Assembly: GCA_003993805.1 (NCBI GenBank)
Contig: RSEF01000031.1
Coordinates: 24,540,288-24,604,287, forward strand
From: Himantopus leucocephalus
Taxonomy: Eukaryota > Chordata > Aves > Charadriiformes > Recurvirostridae
DNA length: 64,000 nt
Direction: 5' to 3'
In this document: piece by piece, positions 52,263 to 63,600 of the stretch
Layout of the letters: each line of letters opens with the position of its first letter
How positions within the stretch are numbered: position 1 is the first letter of the stretch
Notes under the pieces: generated by a model
What the model saw: only the letters and a program-made list of their open reading frames with translations
What the model was told of the DNA's origin: nothing
Database searches by the model: none
Made by a program: the position numbers and the translations under genes

Positions 52263-55200
52263 TGGGACTAGGCAGAACTAAGGCCACCAATACTCAGCCC
52301 TCTCTGGTCTTTTGCCTCCTATTTTATCAATTTGTTTATTTGGGGCTAGTTCAATATTTAGATGCAGCTTTTTTTAATGGATAGTGGAACAACGGATGTG
52401 CAGTGTCTGGCCTGCTTCTTGCTTTCTGACCCTTTTCCACTCTTTCCTATCACAATTGTACTATACATAGTCACATTATAGACTTTAGGTTTTAAAACGT
52501 GCATCAAGAAACTTTTTTTTTTTATTTGTTTGTGAGATGTTTAGCAGATACTGGGTCAGATCGTGAACTCTCTGTTGACATTATTGAACCCTTATTCATG
52601 GAGTTAGTGTTACTGCCTTCAAAAGCTTGAATAATTTACGTATCGGGGATTTGATCCTGTCAGTCTCTGTTCATGCAGACAGTCCCATCTTTCAAATGTG
52701 AAGTCAAAGGACATGTCTCAAATAAGACAGGTTGGATATAGTCCTTAAAAAACTAACCAAAAAAACTCAAGCCACATTCCAGGGAGAAGGGGCTTTTTCA
52801 GGCAAGAAAGGAACGGCTCAAGGTCAATTTCAGTAACACTGAAACTCAAATCCGGTTAAGAAAAAGTGAGGGAGGGTAACTGGCAGCTGGGAAATTTAGA
52901 CTTCTAAGCAGTGAGAAGCACTTTGTGCAGCATTCACTGAGCAGTGAGGAACTTGAACATCATCCTCATCATTAAACATGGAAGTGTTGTGGGAATTTCT
53001 TCCCAGTTTTGCTAGATAATAACTTACTGCTTAAAAAAACCCTATGGTTTTGATACCTTGAAAATATTCAGCAGAAAAAAGTAATTTTGTAACCCTGCAA
53101 TAGTTCTGTTAACAAATATTGCAGCATTCCTTGGTACGTGAGCCCAACACTAGTTTCTTTTGTTGTCTTTATTTGGGACTGGAGGGGCAACAAATGAAAT
53201 ATAAAGACTGTCTTATTTGTATATGGAATTTGCTGATGTTGTTGAATTTACTTCTGAAGATTCTCCTAAATAGCTGTTTTATCAAGCATACCCTAGAGAA
53301 ACTTGCCCATAGACCTACTAGCATAGTAATACTTTCTTTAAGTCAATAGTATAAGCCTGAATTTATTACACAGTACAGGTTTTCTGCTCTCTGTTCGAGC
53401 TGTATTATCCCATAGTGGGAAGACTGCAGTGGCTGGTAAAGGATCTAACTCTCCTGAGATATTTTAAGTGTAGGTACATTTATATTGGAGTCAGTGAAAA
53501 GAACAGCAGTGTAAATTAAACTATCTTTAGAATAATTAGTCCTGGTAAGTGTGTAGCTACCACAGTAAGTAAAACAGCCATGAAGCAAGGTAAAAAACCA
53601 TGTGCTGTGACTTCCCTATGGGTGTATAGAATTAGACCTCCTACAAAGGCATTTAACACAGCTCTATCATCTATATTCACTGTGACGTCTAATCTTAAGA
53701 GAGCTTATGGTGTTCATCAGTAAGGTACGGCACTTTAGTAGGTATACAGCAGGGCCCAGAACCTAGCAGCACTGAACAGCTGTCAGTAGATGACATGAAT
53801 TCTTCATTGCTCTGTCAGATTGTGAGACTTAAGTCCACATAGCAGTCTATGGAAATGTGCTCCTTTGCTTATTTCACTTCGCACAGGATAGACTTTTGTT
53901 GCCGTTGAATAAGGAAAATTAAAGATGGAGAACATTTTCTTCTCATCTCAGTAACTGGAAGGAAAATTCCTCCTTCTTTTTGGGAGACTGAAAGAGCAAG
54001 ATCTTGGAGTGGCTGCTCCACAGCTATTTGTGGTAGACTTGTCATTAGCGTTGAGTTTCTCCTCATGGGTTCATAATTTCTTTAAAGAATTTTCCTATCT
54101 TGGGCATTACAAAATAACTTCTAGAGGCTTGTGTCTATATATGACACAGAATTTGTCCCTTTTCCAGAATTAGCATTTCCTGAAATACTTTGCTGCATTA
54201 ATGGCATTAGGTCCTTCCATGAATGGCGAGAAAATAAAGGCAGTGAAGTCTCACTGTGAATTCCCACTCTGAGTTGATTTCCACTTTGAATCACCATCCT
54301 TTCAGGTAGTCTGTTTAATGCCAAATACTATCCTCTGCCCTTTAAAGGGCAAGAAATCTGCAATGTAGTTTTACTACTTTTGATTCTGTCCTGTGTTAGA
54401 GGACTCATGGAGATTCACTGCAAATGCTGAGAATGGAAAGTTATATTTATACCCTTATTAGGCGAATTTATAATGCCATTTTGCTTAGCTGGCAGAGCTG
54501 AACAGTTTCATCTAATCTATCTGCCTGGCTAATTGTACAAGTGCAGTACACGTGCTTTCTCTTCTGAGTAGCTGTGGGTGGGCACTGGAAGCAAAATGTT
54601 ATGTCTGCTGGCATTGCATAAAGAATTATTTCAGCAGTAGTGTAACAACAAGTTTGGCTCACAGTTTGGCAGTGAGGTTTATTTTAGTATGGCATTGTTC
54701 TCAGAGTGCTATCTCAATGGGTCAGACAATAATTTTGTTCACAGCTTTTCCACTGATTTATGACCTTCCAAAAATTACTTTTTCACCTGGCATTTTTCTG
54801 CTTGTTCTTGACCAAAAGTGATTATGTTTAATGGAAAAAATGGGAATAGAATCCTTTCAAATGGTTTCGGTTTTATGAGCATAAAAAAGGAGTTTCTCCT
54901 GCCATTTAAGAAGTTAAACATTTTTTTACACTGGAGTCCTTTGAAAAGCTGGATGCCTTCTTTCACTAAGAATGTTTTCTTCAAGATTCAAAATTCACAG
55001 TTCAAGCAAGTGTAAATGAATGGTTTGGTATAGATGTAATTGTCATATATTAATGCATTCCTTTACTTCTCTTCTTTAGGACTGCCATTGACTTTGTGTG
55101 AGAGAAAGAAAAAAAGAGGTGAAGAAGAAAAAACAAATTGCATGTCATTAACAGAACTCAGGTCTTCTGAATGGCAGTTCAGCCACCATGCAAATAAAGA

Positions 55201-57979
55201 CCACAAATTCTCATTCAACTAAAGATAGGACAAATGATCAGTTATGAAAAAAATATTTCTTCAGTAGAAACCTACAAGAGATCCTATCACAAAGATGACA
55301 AACAGACACAAAGAGAATCAAGTCATACAGTTGGTAGTAACATGTTAGTAAGTAGGGATGCCCAGAAAAGCAGGTGGTAAGTTGACATGAAAACTGCTTT
55401 TTTTTTTAAATATAAACCAGGACTTATTGAAAAGTCTATAACCTATACAGGTCTTCAATTAAATTATTTTTCTGCCTCAATTTATGGAAATGAAATCTGG
55501 AAATCCACTATAGATAGGCCTCTGGATGCCTTAGAAAGGAGGTGCCTAAAAGAAACATTAGTATTAAATGGAATAAATTCATATCATGACAACACCAGTC
55601 AGAAACGTAAATGTTCCTTTTTCTCTTATGTGTAAAAGAAGATGGTAGTATCTGGAACATGCTTTAAAAATGGTTGGTATACCATAAGACAATTGAAGGA
55701 ATATGTAAATGGGTCTGAATGAGAAAGTCTTAATATAAAAAGCACATTGAGAATGAAAACTAGCAGCAGAGAGGAAGTGCTAGGAACAGTCCATCTGAGA
55801 CATAGTTTTGTTAATACTCCTGAAAAATGTTTGGAAGCTTGGAAATAGTTCGAATTCTCATTTAACTTTGCTTATTTATTTTTATTTATGTATTATTTCA
55901 TGTTACCTGTGTGGGTTTTCTTGAACACGGTTTCCAATTTCTGATCCAAGTGTTAAAAATGAATACAATTTATGAGGTACAGAAAATTTTAATAAGAGTA
56001 ACTGGACTCTCAGTGCTGTCAACACAAACAATATTAGACTGGTATCTGGCAGGCAATGTATAATTGAGGGCTTTAGAAAATAACTATCTTGCAATTTTAG
56101 TGAGGTATCTTAGCAAAGTGTGTATTATATTAATAATAATTACAACATTAACTCTTTTTGGAGGCTAGGGGGCTGTATCTTAGGGGAAACAGGCTGTTGC
56201 ATTTTTTTCAGTACTGAGAAATGCTACTAGTCCAGAGAAGTTCTGTTTTTCTTAAGTTCTGTGGCAGATCTGCTGTTTACTCTGTTGAGCTCATGCTTTC
56301 ACCTTACTGGTTCGAAGTCACTTATTGAGAAACCGTGAACACATACTTTGCTGACAAACCAATCAGGGCTGAACATCTGGTAAGATGTTAAATACCACCA
56401 ACTTCCAATAAAAGGCATGAGAGTTTACACATTAATTGATTATGAAGCTAGGTAGTATCTTTGTTATCTTGACTGACTGTGTCCATTCTGTAGGCTTCCT
56501 TTAATTATTTGCTATGCAAACTTGCGTATATCTTCAGAACAATGTCTGGGCTTAAACTAAATATGTCAAGGATGGAAAAACCATCCTAGTTTTTTGAAGT
56601 TTCTCCAACCATTAATTATTCTTCCTGTTAAAATGTTATGCCTATTTGTCTAATATTACCTAGTTTGAAGTTTTAGCCTTTGTTTCATGTTGTCTCCCTA
56701 AATCCCAACATTAATCAGAACATACCCATTCTTTCCTTCTGATGAGAGATTGATATTTTGTAGTCTTTCATGACAAGATGTTCTTCTTGACATTTTAAGG
56801 ACTTCCATTGCTTTTCTCTCAAATTTTCAGCACTACTAATTATGGGAGGCACGATACTCGTTTGAAGGAACTTTTCCTAGGTAGTTTGTAGCCTTTCCCA
56901 TAGGTAGTGAAAAGACTTCACTTTCTATTAAAACAGCAGCAGTTTCTTCAATTCTGAATTCTCATCCAGAATTCTAAAACTGCAGTAGGACATACCACTG
57001 ATAAAAATAAGATATCTAATTCTAGTCTCATATAGACTATTTTAAAGTACAGTATGTTTCAGAATAAGGAAAAATGTGCTGATTAAAAAGCTGATGATCA
57101 GCATAGGTTTTTAATATGTTTATCTAAATAGGACTACCACTTAATAGGACTATCACTAAAACAAAAAAAAAGGGGGATTTTATCTATATTTTAATAAAGT
57201 GTAGAAATGTAGGGCTTAGCTTGAATTTAAATGGTTTTGTTTATAAGCTTCTGTGGTATTATGAGTTGTTGTAATGCTTGCATGAAAACCATAAATGTAT
57301 TTCAGAGTTTCCAAATATCACAGTGTTAATATTCAATATGTCTTAAAAAAATTAAAAGGCTTGTCTATTGCTAAAATTTTTATTTTTCTACATACAACTT
57401 AGCAAAATGACATATTTATGCTTGTTTTATTTACTGGTGTTTAAAGACAAGCACTTAATTTAATCTGCATTTTTAATTGAGCAGTTATTCCGTGGTAATG
57501 ACAGCCTGTGTTCAGATTTCCGTAGCTGTTTATTTAAAAGAATCATGGAAAAAATGCACTGATTACAAGAATCTCTATGATACAGATGCAAAGATATGAG
57601 TTTTTCGCAAAGAGTGTTCTGTAGCACAGTTCTTGTTATATCTGATAGCAGCTCAGATGAATATTTGCCTATTTTTAATACACATTCTGTTCTCAAATTC
57701 ATGGATGAATACCCAGATGCTTGGGTTGCTTGCCTTCTGACCAAGGTGAGAACTGGTTTATAAGACTTCAATTACTGATACTTCAGGCCTTTGCCCAACC
57801 CTTCTCTTGATGTGGTTTCTCTAAGAAACAGGACATCCTGAGTTATATCAAAAGCTAGAATAAATAAATTGTAAACTAACTGCAAAGAAGCTGGATCAAG
57901 GACTTGGTCACAGCCTGAGTGACAGATGGGAATCACTGGTTTAAGTATATTTGAAACATTTGACCACATGTCACACACA
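52263..57979. other. Non-coding intron-like sequence, no recognised element
   Basis: AT-rich DNA with short A or T runs (near 52514, 55400 and 57165). Small open frames such as 54552-54821 and 57460-57771 (103 codons) show no domains. No IQGAP2 exon was recognised here on the minus strand. Confidence 0.55.
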
Positions 57980-58185
57980 TAATGGATGAGGTTGGAAGGA
58001 GTCTATGGAGATTGTTGAGTCCAACCCTGTGCTCCAAGTAGGGTCCTCTAGAGCAGGTTGCGTGGTAGGGCCGTATCCAGTTGAGTTTAAAATGTCTCCA
58101 AGGACAGAGACTCCACAACCTCTCTGGCCAACCTATTGCAGGGTTTGACGACCCTCACAGTAAAAAGGTGGGGTTTTGGGGTGTT
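57980..58185 (-). mobile_element. CR1 LINE 3' UTR fragment, older type
   Basis: The plus strand has AATGGATGAGGTTGGAAGGA, GTTGAGTCCAACCCTGTGCT, AGAGCAGGTTGCG, GAGACTCCACAACCTCTCTG and GACCCTCACAGTAAAAAGG. These are antisense CR1 3' sequence in the normal order. The terminal repeat is decayed. It runs into a GT/T-rich tract before the 10-N gap. Confidence 0.85.
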
Positions 58186-58211
58186 TGGTTTTTTGGTTTG
58201 TTTTTTTCTTT

Positions 58212-58221
58212 NNNNNNNNNN
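58212..58221. other. Assembly gap of 10 N
   Basis: Ten N after a T-rich tract, between two CR1 pieces of opposite orientation. Confidence 0.97.
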
Positions 58222-58262
58222 CCCTTCCAACCTCAACAATTCTATGATTCTGTGATTCTATG
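58222..58262 (+). mobile_element. CR1 LINE 3' terminus
   Basis: CCCTTCCAACCTCAACAATT, then the terminal units TCTATGATTCTGTGATTC, mark the very end of a plus-sense CR1. The rest of this element must be in the gap or be absent. Confidence 0.88.
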
Positions 58263-59179
58263 AGGTTTCCCAGGCTTGTACTACTAATCAAAGTTCAAGT
58301 TTTCTTTTGTATACAGAAGTTTCTAGGAAATTAATCCAAATAGAATTAGGACTAAACACACCATCAACAAATGCAGAACGGAAGCAAGACACTTAAACGG
58401 GGTGCCCAGGGCTTTAAAGTGAGCACAACAGGCATCTTTGAAAAATTCTGACTAGACTGAATGTAAAATATGTTTTTACATATAACAGCAGCACTTCAAG
58501 CTACTCCAAAAGCATAAGGATATTCCACCTCTTTTCCTTGCTCAATAATGATGAAAATATTGTTGAATGTCTTTTTTGAGAATGAAGTATACATAGCACA
58601 GTTCATTTGCACAAGGCAAAATCTCTGTGCACTTGCAGATTAGTACTTCATCACAGGCTGTCACTTCAAGGGATGACTACACCTGACCAATAGGTTAGAG
58701 GAATTAAAGGAAGAGCAGAGTCCAGGTTCTTTCTTATTGCCCTGTCTGCACTTATCACTGAAACACTGAGATGATATGGATCATTAACCCAGTAAGAGCC
58801 CAGGTGATTTTCTGCCATCTTAGCAACATGAGTCTCTCCACAAGCACTATCACCAAGCGAGTAGGACCTGCAGCCAGGAGCAAAAGACTTTCCCTAGTTA
58901 GTCACATAAGCCTGACTCAACTTCTCACAAAACCACAGCCTTAGGTTTTGGTACCCTTACTTTCATTGAAGATAGTCACTACAGTAACTGAGGAAATTTT
59001 CTTGATTATCTGTAAATCCTTCTTTGAATTAGACTTTGCATATTGGTCATTTGTTTCTCATACTGAAGTGCTATAAAATTCCAACATTAAGTTAATCTTT
59101 TAAAGTTTCAATGCTCAAGAACACAAGCCTGAAGTTCTGTATTTTAAGGCCAGGTATAAGCATGCTTTCATTTATTTAC
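58263..59179. other. IQGAP2: IQGAP2 intron downstream of the exon
   Basis: On the minus strand this follows the splice donor GTAAATAAA at 59171-59179. No repeat or conserved element was recognised. Confidence 0.6.
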
Positions 59180-59279
59180 CTTTTTGTTTCTTTTAAGTAG
59201 CAGAGATACTCATAAGCAATGTTCTGACACCTCCTCTCATCCATTTCCTCTGTTGAAAGCCTTTCATCATCCACAATAG
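59180..59279 (-). CDS. IQGAP2: IQGAP2 coding exon (N-terminal, just before the CH domain)
   Basis: IQGAP2 is a cytoplasmic scaffold that binds actin, calmodulin and Rac1/Cdc42. Seen here: on the minus strand a TTTCTGTTTGCAG acceptor leads into a 100-bp exon ending AAAAAG at a GTAAATAAA donor. It reads CT, 32 codons, AG. The peptide contains IVDDERLSTEEMDERRC and NIAYEYLC. The IVDDERLS start fits IQGAP2 better than IQGAP1 (LDNERLT type) or IQGAP3. From family knowledge, this is the second coding exon, and the calponin-homology domain starts just after it. Odd: five residues (Thr in STEEM, Cys in ERRC, and Tyr, Lys, Thr in CYLKETK) differ from the human pattern, and each is explained by one C-to-T or G-to-A change. 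A decaying copy is possible, but the splice sites and frame are intact. The neighbouring exons are not in the window. Gene identity is fairly sure; functional status is less so. Confidence 0.85.
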
Positions 59280-59628
59280 CTGCAAACAGAAACTCATCAA
59301 ATTGCACACAAGTCAAGGGTGATTCTTCAAGAAACTTTAACTCCAAACCTAAGTAAATTACTGCAGAAGAGAAATTAAAAGTCATCTCTCCTCCTCAAAA
59401 GAGGCCTTTTATTGCATGGTGCACAAAGATATTTAGATCACCAAGAATATGCCATTCTCTGTACAGTGAATTGCTCAAGTTCCACGTGTTCAAACCAAGC
59501 ATGTATCATTCTTTGTCCATCACCTGGTTTGGGGGCAGGATGGAGCTCACAAAACACATGGGGCTAAGGCAGGGAGCCAGCAGAGTTTCAGCTTACACAT
59601 CCTCAGAGGACTGTGATGACTTCCCTGT
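59280..59628 (-). other. Intron upstream of the IQGAP2 exon, with an in-frame open stretch
   Basis: It lies between the exon and LTR D. On the minus strand the frame is open from an ATG at 59385 straight into the exon, adding 35 codons ahead of the exon's own AIVDDERLS reading. Normally this would be spliced out as intron. No repeat is seen. Confidence 0.6.
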
Positions 59629-59921
59629 TGTGGTGGGTTAACCTTGGCTGGCTGCCAGGTGCCCACCAAGCTGCTCTATCACATCCCCTCCTCAGCTGGA
59701 CAGAGGAGAGAATATGACAAAAGGCTTGTGGGTTGAGATAAGGACAGGGAGATCACTCACCAATTACCATCACAGGCAGAACAGACTCAACTTTAGCAAG
59801 AAATTAATTTAATTTCCCCATCAAAAGTCAGAATAGGTAATGAGAAAAAGCCAAATCTTAAAACACCTTCCCCCAACCCTCCCTTCCTCCTGGGCTCAAC
59901 TTCACCCTGATTTTCTCTACC

Positions 59922-59961
59922 TCCCCCCGCACACACACCACACCACCCCCCCACCCCCCCC
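59922..59961. repeat. C-rich / CA low-complexity tract inside LTR D
   Basis: Runs of C interrupted by CACACACACCACACCACC. It is probably length-variable and error-prone in sequencing. Confidence 0.9.
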
Positions 59962-60039
59962 AGTGGGGCAGGGAACAGAGGCCGTGGTCAGTTCATCACA
60001 CATTGTCTCTGCCGCTCCTTCCTCCTCGCTCTCTTCCCC

Positions 60040-60345
60040 TGCTCCAGCATGGGGTCCCACCCACAGGAGATGGTCCTCCACAAACTTCTCCAACATGGGG
60101 TCCTTCCCATGGGCTGCGGTTCTTCAAACCGCTCCAACATGGGTCATTTCCACATGGTGTAGTCCCTCCAGCATGGGTTCCCCACAGGATCACAAGTCCT
60201 GCCAGAAGACCTGCTCCAGCATGGGCTCCCAGGTCCTGCCAGTAGCCTACTCCAGCACAGGCTCTCCATGGGGGCACAGCCTCCTTCAGGCACATCCACC
60301 TGCCCCAGCGTGGGGTCCTCTGTGGGCTGCATGGGGACAACCTGC
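60040..60345. repeat. Minisatellite of ~7 degenerate ~40-bp units inside LTR D
   Basis: Each unit starts with a CTGCTCCAGCATGGG-like core, seen near 60040, 60084, 60130, 60169, 60209, 60249 and 60299. Units are 37-46 bases long and diverged from one another. The array lies in the transcribed part of the LTR. Confidence 0.85.
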
Positions 60346-60512
60346 CTCACCATGGTCTTCACCACAGGCTGCAGGGGAATCTCTGCTCCAGTGCCTGGAA
60401 CACCTCCTCCCCCTCCTTCACTGACCTTGGTGTCTGCAGAGTTGTTTCTCTCACATATTCTCACTCCTCTCTCTCTCCCCCAGCTGCTGTTGCAGAGCAG
60501 TTTTTCTCCCTC

Positions 60513-60524
60513 TTCTTAAATATG
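60513..60524 (-). promoter_or_regulatory. TATA-like box of LTR D
   Basis: The minus strand reads CATATTTAAGAA, about 170 bases inside the element's 5' end. Transcription from here would run through the LTR toward the IQGAP2 exon. Confidence 0.5.
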
Positions 60525-60692
60525 TTATCACAGAGGCACTACCACTGTTGCTGACTGGCTCAGCTTTGGCCAGCGTCTTTGAGCTGGCCGGCATTGGCTC
60601 TATCAGACATGGGGGAAGCTTTTGGCATCTTCTCACAGAAGCCACCCCTGCAGCCCCCTGCTACCAAAACCTTGGCATGCAAACCCAATACA

Positions 60693-63600
60693 CATGTGCA
60701 AGCTTGAAGTGAGCAGTGGATGGAGCAGCCTCATGCTAAGCAGAGTCTCAGCAGTAGAGATGAAGACAACATGCTGCAAACATCTCAAGGGCAACTTGGT
60801 AATCAGCTGCAGTCTAACAGGTTGCTGAAACTGCAACAGACTGAGCTGCCTCCCACTGATGGGGGTAACAAGGGCTGTAATCAAATGAACAAGCTATGAT
60901 ATTCACACTCCTACTTCCTGCTGCAACCACATCACCTCCCATAGAAGCCCTCCCCGAGCCTATTAAGGATGACTCTGTGCACATCTCCAGCTAGAAACAA
61001 CCCTGATTAACTACTACCCCATAACTGGTCTTCCTCTCTTCATAGAAAAGAGGTCCTCTGTGAGCAAATATTCAATTCTAGAAGTTCAGATGTTTCCAGC
61101 AACAAATCTGAAGGACCATATAGTAGCGCTGACTTCTGGCTGAGTTTCAGTCACAGCATGTGAGGCTTTTGGAGACAGCCTTTGGCATAAGCCAGTTAAA
61201 GTGATATTTGTGCTAGCAGCTGCCAAGAGAACAGGCCCTGCCCTCCCTTGTGTTTCTCAGCCACGTACTCCCATCACCTCTCATGTCAGAGCCAGCAATC
61301 CTGCAGCTGCTTCAGTGAACCAGGAGTAACCCTTGCTGAAGGGCAACAGCTATGAAGAGACCTGCTTCTAGGAAAAATCAGGTCTCTGATCTGAGCTACT
61401 GCACATCTGCGGGCACACTAGCGCAGGCACAAGGGAGGGAACAGAAACACAGGGCTGGGCCAGCTGCTTTCTGCAGCAGCCTACAAGTGGATTAGCTTGG
61501 AAAAAAAAAACAAAACAAAAAACAAAACAGTCCTCCTCCCCAAGTGCACTGAGAGCCACTGCCACACAGATCATGCATGCTGAGAGCAAGTTTTTCATTT
61601 TCTCTGATGCAGCTGCCTCTTTTAGTGAGTAAACACCTTCCTGTAGCTGATATGAACAACTTGGGTAGAAGGCACTACAATAAAGCAAGAAACTGTGCTT
61701 TACAAGTACATACATACATTGAAGGCTGTACCTGAAAGAAGTGATCCCACATGCAAGAATGACACTACCACACATTTGTTAATGTATCATACAGCTGCTT
61801 TAAGCTTTGTAGTTTCAGTTTTAATCACCACAAGTATTGATATCTCTCATCTTCCTTAGCTTTTAAGATGGCTCTTCCTAATTACCCAGAAGTTTCACAC
61901 AGTGACAAAACAAATGTGTCCTTCTCCAAGTACCTTTTAAGTCTGGTAGCTCACTCTAAAGTCTGACTCACTCTAAAATGAGCTCTCAAATACTGTAATC
62001 TGGTCATCACTTCTTACAAACCAAAACATTAGTTTGGCTACAAACATGAGATGCAGGCTGTAAAACACTGTGTGGCAAACTGGCTGTGGAGGCTGCTCTG
62101 CCACTACTCTTGCCCATACTGCTGTCAGCACATCCAGGACAGGCTGCTCCCGCACTCTGAAAGCTCCTCTGCTGGGGAGGGGTCCTAGCTCCCCAGAGCA
62201 AGGGAGGAGTACTGATGAGCCACCACACTGAGATTTAATATACCACTTCATTACTTGTGGCATTGAGCTCCAGAGACACTTTTCAAACAGCACTGCTCTC
62301 CCACAGCTATGAGCCCCCCACAGGTGAAGACAAGTGCCATCATAGGAGCCCAGCCGACCTAGCATGCTATGGTCCTGCCAGCCAGAATGGGGCAGCCGAT
62401 ACCAGACCTGGCCTCAGTCCCCCACAACACAGCTCCCATGCCCTGCTCCTCTCAACTCATTAAACAGCCATTTACTCCTGCCCTCCAAACACAACTCTCC
62501 ACAGCCATAAGCAAAGCAACAAAAAAGGCAGCTTGTCTGAAAGTAGGAGTAAAAAAACCCATAACCCATTTGATAAGCATCAGTCTAGGAATTTGCCTGA
62601 CTAATGCTTTACAATCTAGTCCTGGATCTATACATCCACAGGTCCCTCCCATCCTCAACAAGGACATCCCAGATCAAGCAGCCCTGACCAACCTCATTAA
62701 AATTATTTGCAAAGATTGACTCAAAGGGTAGACGAAGGCACTGAGATATCATGGTAATAGTTGTTTTGCTTAGGAAACCCTCCAATAATGAGGGAAAGGG
62801 CAAGAGCAAAGAATGAGTAACTTGTAGACACCAAAAAGTGAAAAACATACTTTCTAGAGAGATGCTGTATCAGCAGCTCAGATAGGAAATCAGTCTTTCC
62901 TGCCAGGGCCAAAGCAGCTGTTTCTGGGCTGAATATCTGAGCCCTGAGAAGGCAGAGCACAGAGCATGCTGACACCTACAGTGCTTATGCTGGGATGAGT
63001 CTCTTGCCACACCAGCTTCTGATAAGGCCAATTACATGCTTCCCCCCTCTAGCACATACTGGCTTCAAAGCAACAGTGCTATCACATCAAATAAGCAGTT
63101 ACAGACACTTTTGGAAACAGCAATGACAACCTGCAGGATAGAGGTGACCCCAGGACTGAGCTGCAGAGGAAACTGGTTTGAAGACTTTCAAAATCATGAG
63201 TCCTTAAAGTCTAGTCTGCTATATTTTTTTTGGTAAATATTTCAGTTTTGACTAGGACCCAGCATATAGTTTTCCTCAGCTTCAGACAAACACCTTATGA
63301 GTACATCCATCCATCAATCCAGCCACATGTTCAACACAAGCAAGCTAGCTTGGTTTGAAGACAGAAAGCTCAGTCTTTCTGCTTAACAGGGCAAGTATTA
63401 GTCAGAAGACTGGGAAGATTTAGGAAATAAACACATTTCTGCTGTATCAGTAACTTCTTGGTAGTGGCTCATCTCACAACGGAAGAGAGTGCTGCAATAA
63501 AGGATGTCACAGGGCACAGTAAGTAGGACTGGGGATCATCTGGAGACCTCCATCCTACTGGCAAGGCCAAGCAGAATCCAGGCAAACAAAAGTGTTGCTG

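Larger units (their letters stand above)
59629..60692 (-). mobile_element. Solo LTR D, avian ERV-type, 1064 bp
   Basis: On the plus strand it starts TGTGGTGGGTTAACCTTGGC and ends GCAAACCCAATACA, an LTR type I recognise from bird genomes. The flanks CCTGT (59624-59628) and CATGT (60693-60697) give a 4/5 match to a 5-bp duplication. Transcription sense is minus. That strand has a TATA-like ATATTTAAG at 60513-60524 and an ATTAAA signal near 59807-59812. Between them is a tandem array of ~40-bp units. No retroviral genes are attached. The 194-codon plus-strand frame across it is an antisense by-product of the repeats. The LTR lies 350 bp upstream of the IQGAP2 exon in the same sense, so it could act as an alternative promoter. 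Confidence 0.88.

Noticed and set aside
1..59179. Search for the next IQGAP2 exon (start of the CH domain) on the minus strand
   Set aside because: No stretch encoding the WMEVCL-type start or the NGVYLAKL motif was found by eye. A translated search with IQGAP2 over this range would be decisive.
59840..60424. Longest open frame in the window, 194 codons, plus strand, Ser/Pro-rich
   Set aside because: It lies wholly inside LTR D, antisense to the element, and its repeated SSMGSP-type text comes from the minisatellite. It is not a gene.
61973..62365. 130-codon minus frame in the GC-richer upstream intron
   Set aside because: No domain, no CpG-island promoter and no first-exon IQGAP2 peptide recognised.
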